Assembly (NCBI GenBank): GCA_029931535.1
Contig: JAQPZY010001660.1
Coordinates: 6,766,001-6,830,000 of the forward strand
Direction of reading: 5' to 3'
Length of the DNA stretch: 64,000 nt
DNA from: Margaritifera margaritifera
Taxonomy: Eukaryota; Mollusca; Bivalvia; Unionida; Margaritiferidae
Below the pieces are notes generated by a model, which was not told where the DNA came from, did no database searches, and saw nothing but the letters and a program-made list of their open reading frames with translations. Made by a program: the position numbers and the translations under genes. Below, piece by piece: positions 1 through 12,500 of this stretch (position 1 is the stretch's first letter; the number at the start of each line of letters is the position of its first letter).

Positions 1-1740
1 TCTATTGCACTGTCTTTTCCACTTTATAATTTTTTAACCATTTGAGACGAAGGTATAAAACTTGGTGTAACTATATATAATCTCAAAAGATGTGTTGCAT
101 ACCACATTGTAGGTCCTGTCTTCAAGGCCAAGGTCACATATCAGTATTTTAGGTTTCAGTCACATTTGCCCATCTGTTTTCTAACTAAACAGCTTTTTAA
201 GATAAATTGTCAAAGCTTGGTATACTTATTTATTGTCACTAGAGGAGGGGTTGCATTGCATGTTTGAGGTCTTATCCTAAAGGTAAAGGTCACATGTCAA
301 TATTTCAAGGTTTCTTTTGTTTCTGCTTTATATCATAAAAGCTGTCTGAGATACAGGGATGAACCATGGCACATTCATGCTTCTCAGTTTGATGTCAGCT
401 CATGTATTCTTCAAGGTCAAGGTCACAGATCAATTTTTTTTCTTCTCTCTTTCCTGACTTTTCCTCTAATACCCTTTGAGATAGGGAATGAAACTTTGAT
501 ACATACTTTCCATGTCAGGCAGTAACTTCACAGCTCTCTCTTAAACAGCATTGTTGGACTTCAGTAATGGGAACTTTTGTGGCTCACCAGTATAGGTGAG
601 AAACAAAAAAAAGTCACTGAATTTACTTGTTTGTGTACATTTTTTTTTCACCCACCCACCACCATATATGATATTGGGGGATGGAACTATTTCTATGTCC
701 TATTTGTCCATAGACATTTTTTCAACCAGATCATAATTCTCAAACAGTTCAAGATGTTTCTATTAAACTTTATACACATATTGGACTGATGGTCCAGATA
801 TGCCTTTTGCTGTTCAGAATTCTTCATTATCAGTATAATGTTTTGTCTTTTTTGTTTGTCGACCCATCATTGTCTGCTTGTCTGTCTGTAAGTATGCTCC
901 TTTCCGAAGCAAAACTCTCAAATCTTTAAAGTATAACTATAAAACTTGGTACACAAATTGGAGTATTGGTCCAGATGTGGTTTTTTTATTTATAATTCTT
1001 CAGTTTCAGTATTTGTTTTTGTTTTTGTCATTGATTATCCAATTTTGTTTTCAGGGCAAAACTCCAAAACCATTTAAGATATCTGGCTAAAAATTTTAAC
1101 ACATTAGACTAGCAGTCCTATATGTGCCTTGTGCTAATTCATAATTCTTCAGTTTCAGTAATTTTAATATTTTCATACGTTTGTCTGTTCATTCATATAA
1201 ATACTAGACTAGTAGTCCAGATGTGACTTTTGCTATTCACAGTTCTTCAGTTTCCATATTTGTAACATTTTCATCTGTTTGTTCATCCATGTATCTATCA
1301 TTCACATTTTTGGTTCTGTAGCAAAACATTCAAAATTATTCAAGATATATCAATACATTTATTACATATATTAGATTAAGGTCCAGATATGCCTTTTTAT
1401 TCAAAATTTTTCAGTTTCAGTATTATTAGTTTGTGTCCATTTGTCCATCCATCCATCCATCCATTCAGCTAATATCCATACTTTCACTTCTGGGGCAAGA
1501 CTCCAAAACTGTTCAAGATATCTCTGTGAAATTTGGGATACATATTAGAATAGTGGTTCAGATGTGTCTTTTGGTATTTGTAATTATTCTGGGGGAAAAA
1601 CTCCAAAAGCATTTAGATATTTCTATGAAATTGGTACATTTATTGAACTAGTCATGTAGATGTGACTTTAGCTATTCAGACTTTTTCAGTTTCAATATTT
1701 TTAATGTTTTTGTGCATCTATCTGTTCATCATCCATCCAC
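1..1740. repeat. Degenerate dispersed repeats (molluscan type)
   Basis: No gene is seen here. The stretch repeats loosely related modules. One contains 'caaggtcaaggtcaca'-like tracts (about 415-430, also about 280-300). The other, about 190-230 bp long, runs 'gtccagatgtgccttttgctattcagaattcttcagtttcag' and then 'tttgtccatccatc' and 'aaaactccaaaac-ttcaagatatct' (about 790, 970, 1110, 1210, 1390, 1560, 1660). Modules of this second kind recur near 4560-4690 and 6250-6400. Short open frames here are chance products of these repeats. Family name unknown. Confidence 0.6.
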
Positions 1741-2094
1741 CATCCCCACTTTCATTTCTGGAACAAAACCTATAATGTCTGTAATTTCAGTTAAAGTTGT
1801 AAAATCCAAGAAAAAGAATGATATTCCATTTTTGAACATGGACAGTGTATGCAACAATGACACTTTACAAATGGCAAATATTTTTAATGACTTTATTGTG
1901 AATGTGGCCTCTAATCTTAAAGAGCCTAAAATTGTATCAGATCACTCACATTTCAGAGGATTTTGTGTTAAAGGTTATCAGAAGATTATAGATTTGAAAT
2001 TCCTGAAATAAGTTGAACTTTTGTTGTAAAATATTTGCAAAAATATTGATATTACTAAATCAACAGGACTTGATGTCGTAGGCCCAAGCCTTTT

Positions 2095-2575
2095 AAAAAC
2101 AGCATGACCTACTATTGCAGACACAATCACATTCATATCTTATGATGATATGATGAGCCCAAGGCTTTTAAAAGTAGTATCACCTACTATTGCAGAGACA
2201 ATGACATTCATATGTTATGATAATATGATAGGCATAATCCTTTTTAAAATAGCATGTTATATTACAGAGACAGTGACATTCATATGTAATTATGATATAA
2301 TATGCCCAAGTCTTTTCAAATGTATGATTACAGAGACAATCACATTCACATGTTATCATGATATGATAAGCCCAAGGCTTTTAAAAGCAGCATCACCTTT
2401 GATTACAGAGACAATCACATTCACATGTTATCTTGATATGATAGGCCCAAGGCTTTTAAAAGCAGTAGCATCTATTATTGCGGAGACAATCACATATGTT
2501 ATCTTGATATGATAAGCCCAAGGCTTTGAAAATCAGCAGCATCTGGTGTTGCAGAGACAATGACATTCATATGTA
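2095..2575 (+). repeat. Tandem repeat of about 84 bp inside the LINE RT region
   Basis: About six imperfect copies of a unit containing 'aggcttttaaaagcagcat' and 'gagacaatcacattcatatg'. Translated, each copy gives a peptide like (I)GPRLLKAASP-IAETITF. This is the conserved RT N-terminal segment that follows KSTGLD in LINEs, and KSTGLD itself is visible just upstream at about 2058. Much of the array stays open (2150-2512). The amplification is therefore local and seeded by the RT sequence. Confidence 0.75.
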
Positions 2576-2876
2576 ATCACAGTCTGAAGACTGGTAAATT
2601 TTCCCATTTATGAAAAACTGCAAAGTAACTCCACTCCATGAGGCAGGGGCAAAATATGACTTAAACAGTTTTTGACTAAATTCTTTCCTTCCAACTCTTT
2701 CAAAATTAATTAAAAAGCATGTGTATGAGTCATTTATGACTTATTTCAATAATCACAAACTTCTCCATGATAACCAATCTGGTTTTAGGCAAAATCATTC
2801 CTGTGAAACGGCCCAAATATCAATGACTGACATATAGCTACAGGCTTCAGATGAAGGAAAGATAGTTGGGAGCATT

Positions 2877-3116
2877 ATGGTTGATTTTCGAAAAGTGTTT
2901 GATCTTGCAGATCATGAACTTCTAGAAAAAGTTAAAATCTATCAATGCAGTGACACAGCTCAAAAATGGTTTGCTTCATACCCGAATGACAGGTTTCAAA
3001 AAGTGACTTTAAATGGACATGTATCTGAAAATAAAAGAATAAACTGTGGTGTGCCACAAGGATCTATACTCAGACCACTTTTGTTTGTTATTTTCATAAA
3101 TGATCTTCCCCTATAG
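2877..3116 (+). pseudogene. LINE reverse transcriptase palm fragment
   Basis: An open fragment of about 79 codons holding RT motif A (VDFRKVFD, normally DFxKAFD) and motif B (CGVPQGSIL). The usual Gly before PLLF is Arg here. It ends at a stop after FINDLPL. The YVDD motif C lies about 30 bp downstream in another frame. It is part of the surrounding LINE relic and not a functional gene. Confidence 0.85.
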
Positions 3117-3464
3117 ATTGGAAATACAGTAACATCAACTGATCTATATGTTGATGATACTATTTTCTCAAATGAACACAGCTGCAAAACTAAATTTGCA
3201 AATAATCTTCAAAAGGCATTAAACAACCTTCAAATGGAGTGTAAGGAGAATGAAATGGTTGTAAATATAGATAAAACAAAGGTTTTATTAATAACAGCAC
3301 AGCAGAAGAGAGCAAAATTAAAGACAGATGACTTTAGCCATTTTCTATAATAATGAAAAAGTGAAAGTGGTTTCCATGGACACAATTCTTGGTATTCTTG
3401 TTGACATTAAATTACTTTGGTTTGATTATATAAGTTTTATTGCAAAGAAAACAAATTCTTATTA

Positions 3465-3974
3465 TTGACTTATAAGCAAAAGAAAGTATTTCATTCCAAA
3501 ACAATACAGTACTGTGTCACTTTTTACAAGAGCTACATTCAGCATCATTTTGATTATTGTAGTATAATATGGGGAAATACATCTGATGTTAATATTAAGA
3601 AAATATTTCTGTTGCAAAAACAAGCCTGTAAAATAATACTAGATGGGTAAACTGGAAACATTATAGAGACAATGGATAATTTAAACATTCTAGCTTTTCA
3701 AGAACTACTTCACCTACGGAAACCCAAAATGATGTATAATGTTTCTGTTAAGTCTGACCCAGTTTACTTGAGAAATACTTTTCAATGCAGAGAAACCAGC
3801 AACACCCCAAAACTTAGATCAGTGACAGCCAAAAACTTTCTAATTCCAAAATCAAAGAAAGAATTATTTATAAGCAGTTTTCAATATTCTGGAGTCATTA
3901 TATGGAATAATATCCCAAATGGAATCAATGAATCTTCTAGTATATCAGTTTTTCACTATAGGTGTATTAAATGA
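3465..3974 (+). pseudogene. LINE ORF2 C-terminal fragments
   Basis: Two adjacent open segments (3465-3650 and 3672-3974) separated by a stop. They contain HHFDYCSIIWG and LLQKQACKIILD, then FQYSGVIIWNNIPNGI. These match the region after RT in CR1/Jockey-type LINE proteins. They belong to the same relic as the RT upstream. Confidence 0.75.
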
Positions 3975-4232
3975 TGAAATCCAAGTCCTAATTAATAGCA
4001 CAAAGCCTATCCACCTCATCCAGCTACTTTTTTTGTATATAAATATGTTAGTATGTGTTATGCACAAGTTTAACTTGGACTAGTAAACATTGATAGTAGT
4101 TTCAACTGTTAGTGTGTATACAATTTACATGTGTAGTTAACTATATTTCTATGTATATGACTGTGTGTATGAATATGTATGTACATGTATGTGTGACATG
4201 GGTAGTGATTCATTGCACTATATATATATCTG

Positions 4233-4243
4233 GAGACCCTCTA

Positions 4244-4311
<68 letters not shown>

Positions 4312-4326
4312 ATCTTAGAGGGTCTC
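4233..4326. repeat. (TA)n microsatellite between 16-bp inverted arms
   Basis: About 60 bp of alternating TA is bounded by gagaccctctaagata (4233-4248) and its exact reverse complement tatcttagagggtctc (4311-4326). The whole can fold into a perfect hairpin. It sits just before the LINE 3' tail. Confidence 0.9.
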
Positions 4327-4736
4327 AAGGTAAAGTAATTCCGTTACCCTCATTAAATAAAGTCTTTCTTATTTATTATTATTATTTTTATTATTATTTC
4401 CCTTTATATTAGTAATTTGTAAATACTAACTTCCTTTACACGATTTCCTCAATAAATCCTTGTCTCGAAGGAAACATTTGGCTGGACAGCAGGGATGATG
4501 AAGATGACTCCACCTTCATTTTCTAAAAATAATCCCCGCAGCATGTAATATGGGGGTACATTTCTCTGTGCATGCATCTGCCCATAAACATTTTTGTTTC
4601 CAGAGTACTGCTTTCAAACCGTTCAAGATATTTCAACCAAACTTGGTCTACATGTCAAGCAGGTTGTATAGTGGTGCCTTTTGATACTTCAAATTTTGCA
4701 CATTTAGTATTTTTTTTTTTATCATGGAAACAAAGT

Positions 4737-5016
4737 GTAGCATAAGTAGTAAATAAATTGTGAGTGTTATACCATTGGATACTTTCATAAGTAGTAAATA
4801 AATTGTGAGTGTTATACCATTGGATACTTTCATAAGTAGTAAATAAATTGCGAGTGTTATACCATTGGATACTTTCATAAGAAGTAAATAAATTGTGAGT
4901 GTTATACCATTGGATACTTTCATTACAAGTAAATAAATTATGATTGTTATACCATTGGATACTTTCTTAAGTAGTAAATGAATTGTTAGTGTTGTACCAT
5001 TAGATACTTTCATAAG
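4737..5016. repeat. 45-bp minisatellite, about 6 copies
   Basis: The unit is 'cataagtagtaaataaattg' + 'tgagtgttataccattggat' + 'acttt'. Forty-five is a multiple of three and the minus strand stays open through the array, repeating MKVSNGITLTIYLLL. I regard that ORF as a by-product of the repeat. Confidence 0.9.
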
Positions 5017-5330
5017 TAGAATACAATTGAGAGTGATGGACCATAGGGCACTATCAATAGGAGTCATTACATAAGTGGGCGACTGGGGGATATGTCATAT
5101 CTAGATGACTCTTGTTGAAATATGAACTTATTTTTCCTACAAAACAAGAGTAGCATTTACAGGACATTATGTGCCCGCGCAATGTTGGATGTTTTATCTT
5201 TCGATAATTCCCTATTTGTGTATTTCAGAAGTTGCTTCCCTTTCTGACAATGGATTGCTCCTCATCATAGGTATCTTACCTTACAATATGTCTTTCTAAA
5301 CTCACTGTGATCTTGTCCTTTGGCCTATTG

Positions 5331-5456
5331 CATCCAAAATCAAAAGTCTTTCTTGCCTCAAGTGCATGCAATATGCCAACTTTGGTCTATTGCATCCAAA
5401 ATCAATAGTCTTTCTTGCCTCAAGTGCATGCAATATGCCAACTTTGGTCAAGTATA
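5331..5456. repeat. 62-bp direct duplication
   Basis: Two nearly identical adjacent copies of a sequence beginning 'ctattgcatccaaaatcaa' and ending 'gcaatatgccaactttggtc'. Confidence 0.85.
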
Positions 5457-5479
5457 TTGTGTAGCACTAGAGTTATTGG

Positions 5480-6360
5480 CTGGAAACTATTTTTAGCTCT
5501 ACTGGTCATAGACCAGAAGAGCTTATCGGATGGCCATTTGTCCATCATCTGTCATCTGATGTCCATTCATCCGTTAGCACAAGTTTGTTATTGCTACTCT
5601 TAAACTACATGGAGGATTGCCATAAAACTTTAGACACATTCATCCCATGGTCTAGATCCTCCTAAATAAAACTGGTGCTGCTCATATATCCAGTATGGCT
5701 GCCACAGCAGCTATCTTGAAAATCTTGTTATCACTACTTCTTCTTAATGGAATGTCATACTGTCATGGAGTTTTCACCAGAAGACTTCTTATGATGTCTA
5801 CTTGATTCAAAATGAAAATGGTTCCACTTGGACATCCAATGAGGCCACCAGAGTGGTCATCTTGAAAATCCTAATTAATATTTCTCCCATATGGATGGTC
5901 ATATCAATGTGGGGTTTTCACTAAAAGACTTGTGATGCCTAGTTGGTCCTAAATGAAAATGGTGTCAATCTGATGTCCAATATTGCTGCCACAACAGCCA
6001 TTTTGAAAATCTTGTTATCGCTATTCCTCCAGAACAGAAAGTAATATTGCCATGGGGTTTTCACAAGAAGACTTTTTATGATGTCTAGTTGGTCTTAAAT
6101 GAAAATGGTGCCACCTAGACATCCAATATGGATACCACAATGGTCATCTTGAAAATCTTGCTATTGCTTTTTCACCTGAATGGATGGTCATATCAACATG
6201 GGTTTTTCACTGAAAAACTTACGATGTTCAGTGATTCTAAATTAACTAGTGGACCAGATGTGCCTTTTGCTGAACACAATTATTCATTTTCTGTATATTT
6301 TGTTTTTGCCCGTTTGTTTGTCCATCCGTCGTTGTCTGTAAGCATGTTTGTTTCCGGAGC
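5480..6360 (+). repeat. Bivalve-type AGCTCTACTGG repeat with ~150-bp internal modules
   Basis: It opens with a short hairpin, 'agctctactggtcatagacc' followed by 'agaagagct', a motif I know from many bivalve repeats. Four diverged modules of about 150 bp follow, with 'atggggttttcac-agaagact', 'atgatgtctagttggtc' and 'catccaatatgg' (about 5760-6210). No coding gene is supported. The 6360-7280 stretch after it holds only a poly-A run (6776-6790) and unrecognised AT-rich DNA. Confidence 0.6.
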
Positions 6361-7284
6361 ATAACTCACAAATCATTAGAGGTATCTCTATACAACTTGG
6401 TACATGTACAAAGGCCCCTACTTGCTACAATTGACTCAGGAGAGCCTTAAATAGAGGAACTTTGTGGATACAAAAGGGGTGTGTATCCAACAATAATGGG
6501 CATAACTCTATAAACCAGAGTGTAATCAATGATTACAAAGTTCATCTCTACTTTGAGTGGTCTTCAATAGCCATTTTAAACATTAATTATCATGCCGAAA
6601 ATAAGTTCACACTAAAGTACTCTTGACAACATAATGTTGACCCCTTTCTTCACTAAAGTTGTTTTGTAGTTTTTCTCTTTTCATCATTTTATTTTTTTCA
6701 AATTTACAATTTTAACTTTTAATCAGTTACCTGCCTACCTCGATCTACCTACATATATACAGGGCATAATAGACAAAAAAAAAAAAAAAATAAAAATGAT
6801 TTTTTTGTGTGTGCATGATATCAAAATATAGATACTTTGAGTTGATGAAAACAAGAGATTAATGGTGATTTTGTATTATTTCTTTTTAAATAATTGTTTC
6901 CTAATATCTGATAAAGAAGTTGTTATCATGGTCCACCACTATAAGTCACATTTTACTAGGTGAAAGTCATGGGCTTTGAATAATTTTGGTGTGGCAGCCA
7001 GTAGTACAAGCATGTGCTTAGTTCCTGCATCAATAATTACCTTGATTAGCCACTACAAATGAGGCCTCACATAAAAAAGCATGCAGCATGCAGTCTACTC
7101 ATCTAATTTCTATGCTCATTCACATGCACAATAATGAGATAACCTGATGAGGGTACCATATTACAATATATAATGTATAGTCATTAATATGGAAAGTTTA
7201 CCACTGATTAAAGATATTTATGCCTTCTTCCAACTGAGTAGGCTAGATTTGTACATCCCAGAACAATATATGTGGTCATAAAAA

Positions 7285-8522
7285 ATACTCAAACCATGTT
7301 AGTAAAGCATAAAATGTAGGTCATAGTGACTTTCATTGGTTGTAAAGGTGTAGTACTAACAGAGATGCATTCAGTTATCAAGTTTCGTGATTGGAACATA
7401 AACAGCACCCAATAAATTAACTTTAAACACACAATTGTAACAACATCACTTAAACATGAAATACAGGCCACAGAAACTGCTTTTGCAATAAGGATGTAGA
7501 ACTTATCATGACACATCTACCCACCAAGTTTCATAATCCTAGGTAGGATAGTATGCATATAGCATGCAGAAAACTTGTGTGGTCATATGGGTGTTATAGT
7601 AACAGAGTTGCATATCATCATCAATTTCACAATTTCAGCATGAACAGTGCCTGAGAAGTGAACATGAAATACAAAATTGAACCCAAGTTGGTGATGCATA
7701 ATATATGGGCCATAATGACCTACTGTTGAAATAAAGAAGTAATACCCATCAAAATGCACCCCTTAACCAAGTTTTATGATTCTAGATAGGATACTATGTA
7801 CACAGCATGCAGAAACCTATGTGATCATGAGCTAAATGCAAAAACTTAACCTAAGCCAGTAAAATATTAAAATGCAGGTTACAATGATGGGTTTTTTTTT
7901 TCTGTATGGGTGTTGTACAAAGAGAAATGTATGCGATCATCTAGTTGAATGATTTTAAGCATGAACAGTAAAGAACACAAAATGTAACCAAAGTCAATGA
8001 AGCATGAAATATGGGTGACAGTGACCTTTTAAGATGAGGATGTAGTACTCATCAAGATGTATCCTTTCACCAAGCATCATGATACTGGAGGTAAAAAAAA
8101 GTCTGTGGTCATGAGCTAAATGCAAAAACTTAACATAACCCAGTAAAATGTGAAATGTAGATCACATTAATCTTCTTTTGTTGTAAAAGTGTGGTTCTAA
8201 CAGAGATGCATACAGTTATCTGTTTTGATGAATCTGGCATGAACAGTGTTCAAAACTGAATCCCAGTCAAAAAAGTGAAATATGGATCACAGTGACCAAC
8301 TTCTTTGAAGAGGATGTAGTATTCATCAAGATGCACCCCCTTGCCAAGTTTCATGATTCCAGGTACATGTATAACAATTTGTGTTCTAGGTGCCAAAAAC
8401 CTGTTTGGTAATGAACTAAACACAAAACTTAACTGAAGCCAGTCAATTGTGAAATGTAGGCCACAGTGACCTTCTTTTGTTGTAAAGGTGTGGTATTAAT
8501 GGAGATGAATTCAATCAAATAG
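7285..8522. repeat. Diverged ~200-280-bp dispersed/tandem repeat
   Basis: Modules recur with 'gagctaaatgcaaaaactta', 'ccagtaaaatgtgaaatgtagg' and 'gtagtactaacagagatgca', plus 'ttgccaagtttcatgattcc'. Copies lie near 7300, 7560, 7690, 7830, 8020, 8120, 8290 and 8410. It stops at the junction with DIRS copy A near 8530. No coding capacity is credible. Confidence 0.6.
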
Positions 8523-8534
8523 ATGATTCTTGCA

Positions 8535-9028
8535 TTACCCTGTTACCCTCGTACAAGCTCTATGGGCGGTGGTGAGGCCAAATGGAATAGCCCGAAATTG
8601 AAATGCCTCCTGGCTGAAACAAAACTGCAGATATTTCCTGCGATGGGGGAAGATGCGATGTGAAGGTACACATCCTGCAGATCTAAAGAGATCGCCCAGT
8701 TTTAGAGCCTTATTGTGTTCCAGACCGAGGCAGTAGTCTCCATCTTGAAGCATTCTTCCCAAATAAATTGGTTTAACGTGGAAAGATTGATGATGAGTCA
8801 AACATTCCATTTTTTTTAACACCAAAAGATCTGGGAATAGAAACCCAGAGTTTGGTCATCTTCTACCCTCTCAACTGCTCCCTTCTGCAGAAGGCTGCAT
8901 ACCTCTTCCCTTAGATGAACCAGTTTGGATGGGTCACAGAAAATGGGGGTCATTGAAAGAGGAGAAAGTTCATGGAAGCGAAGCCAGTATCCCTCCTTTA
9001 AAGTGGAATGGACCCACACATAGTCCAT
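8535..9028 (-). pseudogene. DIRS-like RT N-terminal half (frameshifted)
   Basis: Two overlapping minus-strand frames carry the RT entry region (9028-8816, ending GFYSQIF) and the fingers/palm approach (8825-8535, RKYLQFCFSQEAFQFRAIPFG). The frame changes around 8820, where an A/T run interrupts the sequence. The catalytic YxDD box is not present because the copy ends first. Confidence 0.75.
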
Positions 9029-9186
9029 GATGTTGGACTAAACCTCTGAAAAGAGGGCTGGTCTCCCTTAGCCTCTTCAACCGCCTTGTCTAGCGAAAGA
9101 CAGGCGTGAATGTGATTTCAACAGGGCTGCTTGTTTATGTGTTGAGGCTGACATTGTTTTAAGAACTTTTGAGAAGGTCCCCATGG

Positions 9187-9699
9187 TCAGTCAAGTTTTG
9201 TGCACTTCCTGTCTAGTTTCAATGGGCTTAGAGTAGAGGACAGGGACCAGTGTTGCTCTTTCCTCAAACCCTGTAATGCTACTCTGATGAGGGTCTCCAC
9301 CTCGAGCGATGCAGCCCTCAAAAGGTTCTTGCTGTGATACAGCCAGACCTTAGATGTCTCCAAGGTGGTATCCCTGTGGAGGTGGAGAAGCCTCCAAGGC
9401 CTTACCAGGAGATTACCCCAGGTCACAGCTGATATCCCCACTTGAGATGCATCAAAATTCAAAATCCAAGGGGAGAGGCAGAAACCAGCTGCCAGAGCAT
9501 AGGACCCGGAAGGGGGTGGGGGTGCAGACCACCTTTTCTGCCAGGTGATCTCTTGGCCCCAAGAAAACTTCTGCAGAAGTATCTGAACCACAGTAGAGAG
9601 CAGGACCAACAGAAGATCTGAATGAGAGTAGGACCCAGAAAGCCTCTCCAGACTGGAGAGAATCTTAGTGTCCTCAGCTACAGAAGACTTGAGGCACAA
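9187..9699 (-). pseudogene. DIRS-like gag region, copy A
   Basis: A 170-codon minus-strand frame with the segments LDRK near the end, LLHLHRDTTLE and SKNLLRAASLEVETL. The last two recur in copy B at 59030-59296 (LLHLHRDVALD, SKSLLRAAPLEADSL), which supports a real shared ORF upstream of RT. I infer a gag-like role from position only; there is no zinc knuckle. Confidence 0.55.
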
Positions 9700-10950
9700 G
9701 TCTGGGGGAATGAGGCAGTGAATGAAACTTAATTTACTGCCTTATCAAACATCCACACTTCCTCCACCTCCAACACCTGACCCAAAAAGGTGGGAAGGAG
9801 CAAGGGGCTCGAATGGATGGGGAGGACCTGCCATGACTGGCTCATTTGAGAGCTCATTTTAGTCTACCAAAATGAAAAGGGCATCATCATCCTGAAACGA
9901 GATGGACTGTCTTCCCTGGCATCCCTCCCCAGATAGAGAGATGTTGCTTTAGGGTTTGTGTCATCCTGTAAACCACTCACGGAGAAGGGGGAAGGTTAAT
10001 AGGACTGTCCCTACAAGCTGTCCTCCTAGGCGAATGGGGATCACTGATCCCTTCTTGACAGTTTTGGAGAGAGGAAGCCTGCCTCCTTTTTGTTGGATGA
10101 GGTCCGTGGTGACTGAGCAGATCTCTGGCCTGTCATGCCCACCATACCTTGGAACCAAGGCAGGGGGCTGGGAGAGTATACCCACTACCATGGGATTAAA
10201 GAGGAACAGTGGGAAGGGCAGGGGTGGTGCGCCGGGGGTGGGGTGGGGGTGATTGCCCTGGGCAAGGAGGTGGGGGCAGCGTCGGGAGCTTTTTTTTTTT
10301 TTTTTTAGCTGTAACCGGGGCATAGATGGGGGGGGGGGGGGTTGGAGGTTGGTAACTGACAAAAAAACTTTTATCTGTAGTAGGGGTGCCACTAAAGAAC
10401 ATTGCCCCCAGGCGCCTCTGTAGGGGTGCCACTGAAGATCATTGCCCCCAGGCACCTTGAACCCTTGTGCCGCCACTGGGGAAGGGGGCATGCCAATCTG
10501 ATCCCTGTCCCCAAACAGGCAAGCAAAATCCACATCCATATCACCATAGGGATTGGATGAGAACTTAGAGACTGGTAGTCGGGGTATCAACCAGATTCTT
10601 CTCTCAGACTAATGATCAAAGGTTGCTCGACAGGCATGGCCTGGTGATCAGTAGTTGACTGGTTCTGGTGTTCAGTGACCAGCGAAAGGCACCCAGTGAC
10701 CAGTCCATACATACCAGCATGCCCCTAAAAAAGTGCAACTCACTCATATATGTCACTGGTACTATGACAACCTGCAGAGGACACTGCTTATCTCTCCTGG
10801 GAATGTGTGATTCACTCTCTGGCACCTTTCCTCCCTAGGGAGGGATCAATAATCTATCATTCACTGGCACTGACAGCATTGTACCGAGCATCAGGGATCC
10901 TTGACCTTTTGGTGATCTCCAAAGCATGCAGGTTGCTCGTTGTTTCTGCC

Positions 10951-12030
10951 CCATATTGGCAGTTGACTTCTCTAAACTAGGAAGGGATCCAAACTCGTCC
11001 TGGGAATGGAGGGAGTCATCTTGTTATGATGAGGAAGAAGCGGGACCTTTCTTCTTTCCTTTATAGGTGGGGCACCTTTCTGCCAAGCCCCACAGTTCAT
11101 CTGTCCATAGAAAATATACAGGACATCAATCCATGCATGCAGAATCAGTGCATGATAGGCAGGAGGTTTGTGTATCCAATGTGGCCTTCTTGTGTCTGCA
11201 CTTACCCACACCCTGGGACATATTAATCTCTGAAAGAAAAAATAATTACAAAAAACAAGATAATACGTACCTGAACAGTGGTTACCAAGAAGGGGTTAAC
11301 AATGAACAGAAGCACCACTTGCTGAGCAAGATGCAAGAAACCCATTAAAATTAGCAAAAGGAACAAAAAAACATTAAAATAATGCAAAGACTGGGGAGAA
11401 TAACACTCAATCAACACAAAAAGGTATAAGAATCAGAAAAGACATTCAAAAACGACAATGACGGTGAATTTTGATGAGCAATCTTGGCACGTGTACTCAC
11501 AAGAAGTCCAAGGAAAAAGAGGAAGCTATTCCATATGTTGACTGTGTCTAAGGAATCAGACTGGGATCATGTTCTTTTCAATTCTGAACCTCTAATTACT
11601 AAATCAAGGAGGGGACATTTCGCTTGGACTTGGGACTTAGCATCCCAGAAAAGTAAGCAATGCAATTGTAGAATGTAAAGTATTACTGCAATTGAATTAT
11701 CACTTTTGGACTCAAATGATCACAGGTCAAGGTCACAAGGTCTCAAAGGAAACTGTTTCCACACAATAACTAGACTTTTATATTAGATACACTGACCAAA
11801 CTTTGTAAATGGCCTGCATTTGAAATAAGAAAGACACCTATCGGTCTTGGGGTCAAAAGGCATCACGTCATGAGTAGATGGATACCTTGGGTACTGGTGT
11901 GCAGATGGATGGTTCAGTAGTGTTCCACGACTGTTGGCAACACTTTGGAGGCATAAACATGTCCAATGACACTAGCAGAGTCAGGCACAGGTAACTGGAC
12001 AACTGGCCATTTTGCATAAAAAAAGAATGC
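10951..12030. other. No gene recognised
   Basis: Short open frames on both strands (for example 11026-11226 and 10972-11211) have no recognisable motifs. A 'caaggtcacaagg'-type tract sits near 11730. I see nothing else that can be supported. Confidence 0.4.
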
Positions 12031-12034
12031 ATAA

Positions 12035-12500
12035 TAAACTCTCTTCACAGTCCGACTACATTGAGTGATTTGTGGTCTCTGCTCATTTTCTCGGCTCTAA
12101 ACATTATTATTTTCTCTCGATTCTTGTTTAAAAAAGTAAATCCATATTTCATCTCATTCAAATATCTGGTCACTTTTTCATATTTGGCAAGTAGCTGTTT
12201 GGCGATTTCAGCCTAATGTTGTCTTGGATCAGCCATCAACAAATGCAGGACCTATCTTGCACATACCTTTCTGAGCTTCAAATGATTCATCAGTATATTA
12301 AAAACAGCTAACGAATTAATGCCCATGATAATAGAAATATCTTCCACTGTTTAGTTAGCATCTTCATCTTTTGCCTTCTTCACAGCAGCCACTTCCCACA
12401 CACAAATCGCAGATAAGTCTTCCAGAATGTGAGTCATCTTCCATGGATTTTCTAAAATTTTTAAAATGATGAAACCACTTAAAAACTGTGAGCTTTATCC
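12035..12500 (-). pseudogene. mariner-family transposase N-terminal relic
   Basis: On the minus strand, translation of about 12490-12413 gives FKWFHHFKNFRKSMEDDSHS, the mariner signature normally written as (V)YxWxxRFKxGRxxVEDDxRSGR. About 12350-12160 follows with TVEDISIIMGINSLAVFNIL and LRKVCARQVLHLL, the second helix-turn-helix region of mariner transposase. Stops and at least one frameshift interrupt it. No DDD catalytic block is visible and no terminal inverted repeats were found. Confidence 0.75.

Larger units (their letters stand above)
1745..4400 (+). mobile_element. LINE (non-LTR retrotransposon) relic with reverse transcriptase
   Basis: A decayed non-LTR retrotransposon on the plus strand. 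The 1780-2011 segment reads like the linker between endonuclease and RT (FNDFIVNVASNL). The RT palm is at 2877-3116 with VDFRKVFD and GVPQGSI followed by FINDLPL. The catalytic box YVDD is at 3147-3158, one frame away, so an indel separates them. The C-terminal region follows at 3465-3974 (YSGVIIWNNIP). The 3' end is an AATAAA-containing tail running into a TTATT microsatellite near 4360-4400, as in CR1/Jockey-like LINEs. Stops and frameshifts make it dead. No endonuclease domain is recognisable. A tandem repeat interrupts the RT (separate entry). Confidence 0.82.
8531..10950 (-). mobile_element. DIRS-like tyrosine-recombinase retrotransposon, copy A (truncated)
   Basis: Read on the minus strand, the copy has a gag-like region (about 10900-9187) and then the start of the RT (9028-8535). 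It is cut off within the RT at about 8531, so RNase H and recombinase are absent. The assignment rests on RT segments typical of DIRS/Ngaro polyproteins (RKYLQFCF, FQFRAIPFGLTTA) and on gag-like segments shared with copy B (LLHLHRD, HSKNLLRAASLE). It contains poly-G (about 10330-10341) and a short duplicated module 'gtaggggtgccact' (10381-10455). The right boundary is not resolved. Confidence 0.7.

Noticed and set aside
4648..5067. 139-codon minus-strand ORF with MKVSNGITLTIYLL repeats
   Set aside because: It is a translation of a 45-bp minisatellite; the unit length happens to be a multiple of three. No start context, domain or flanking coding sequence.
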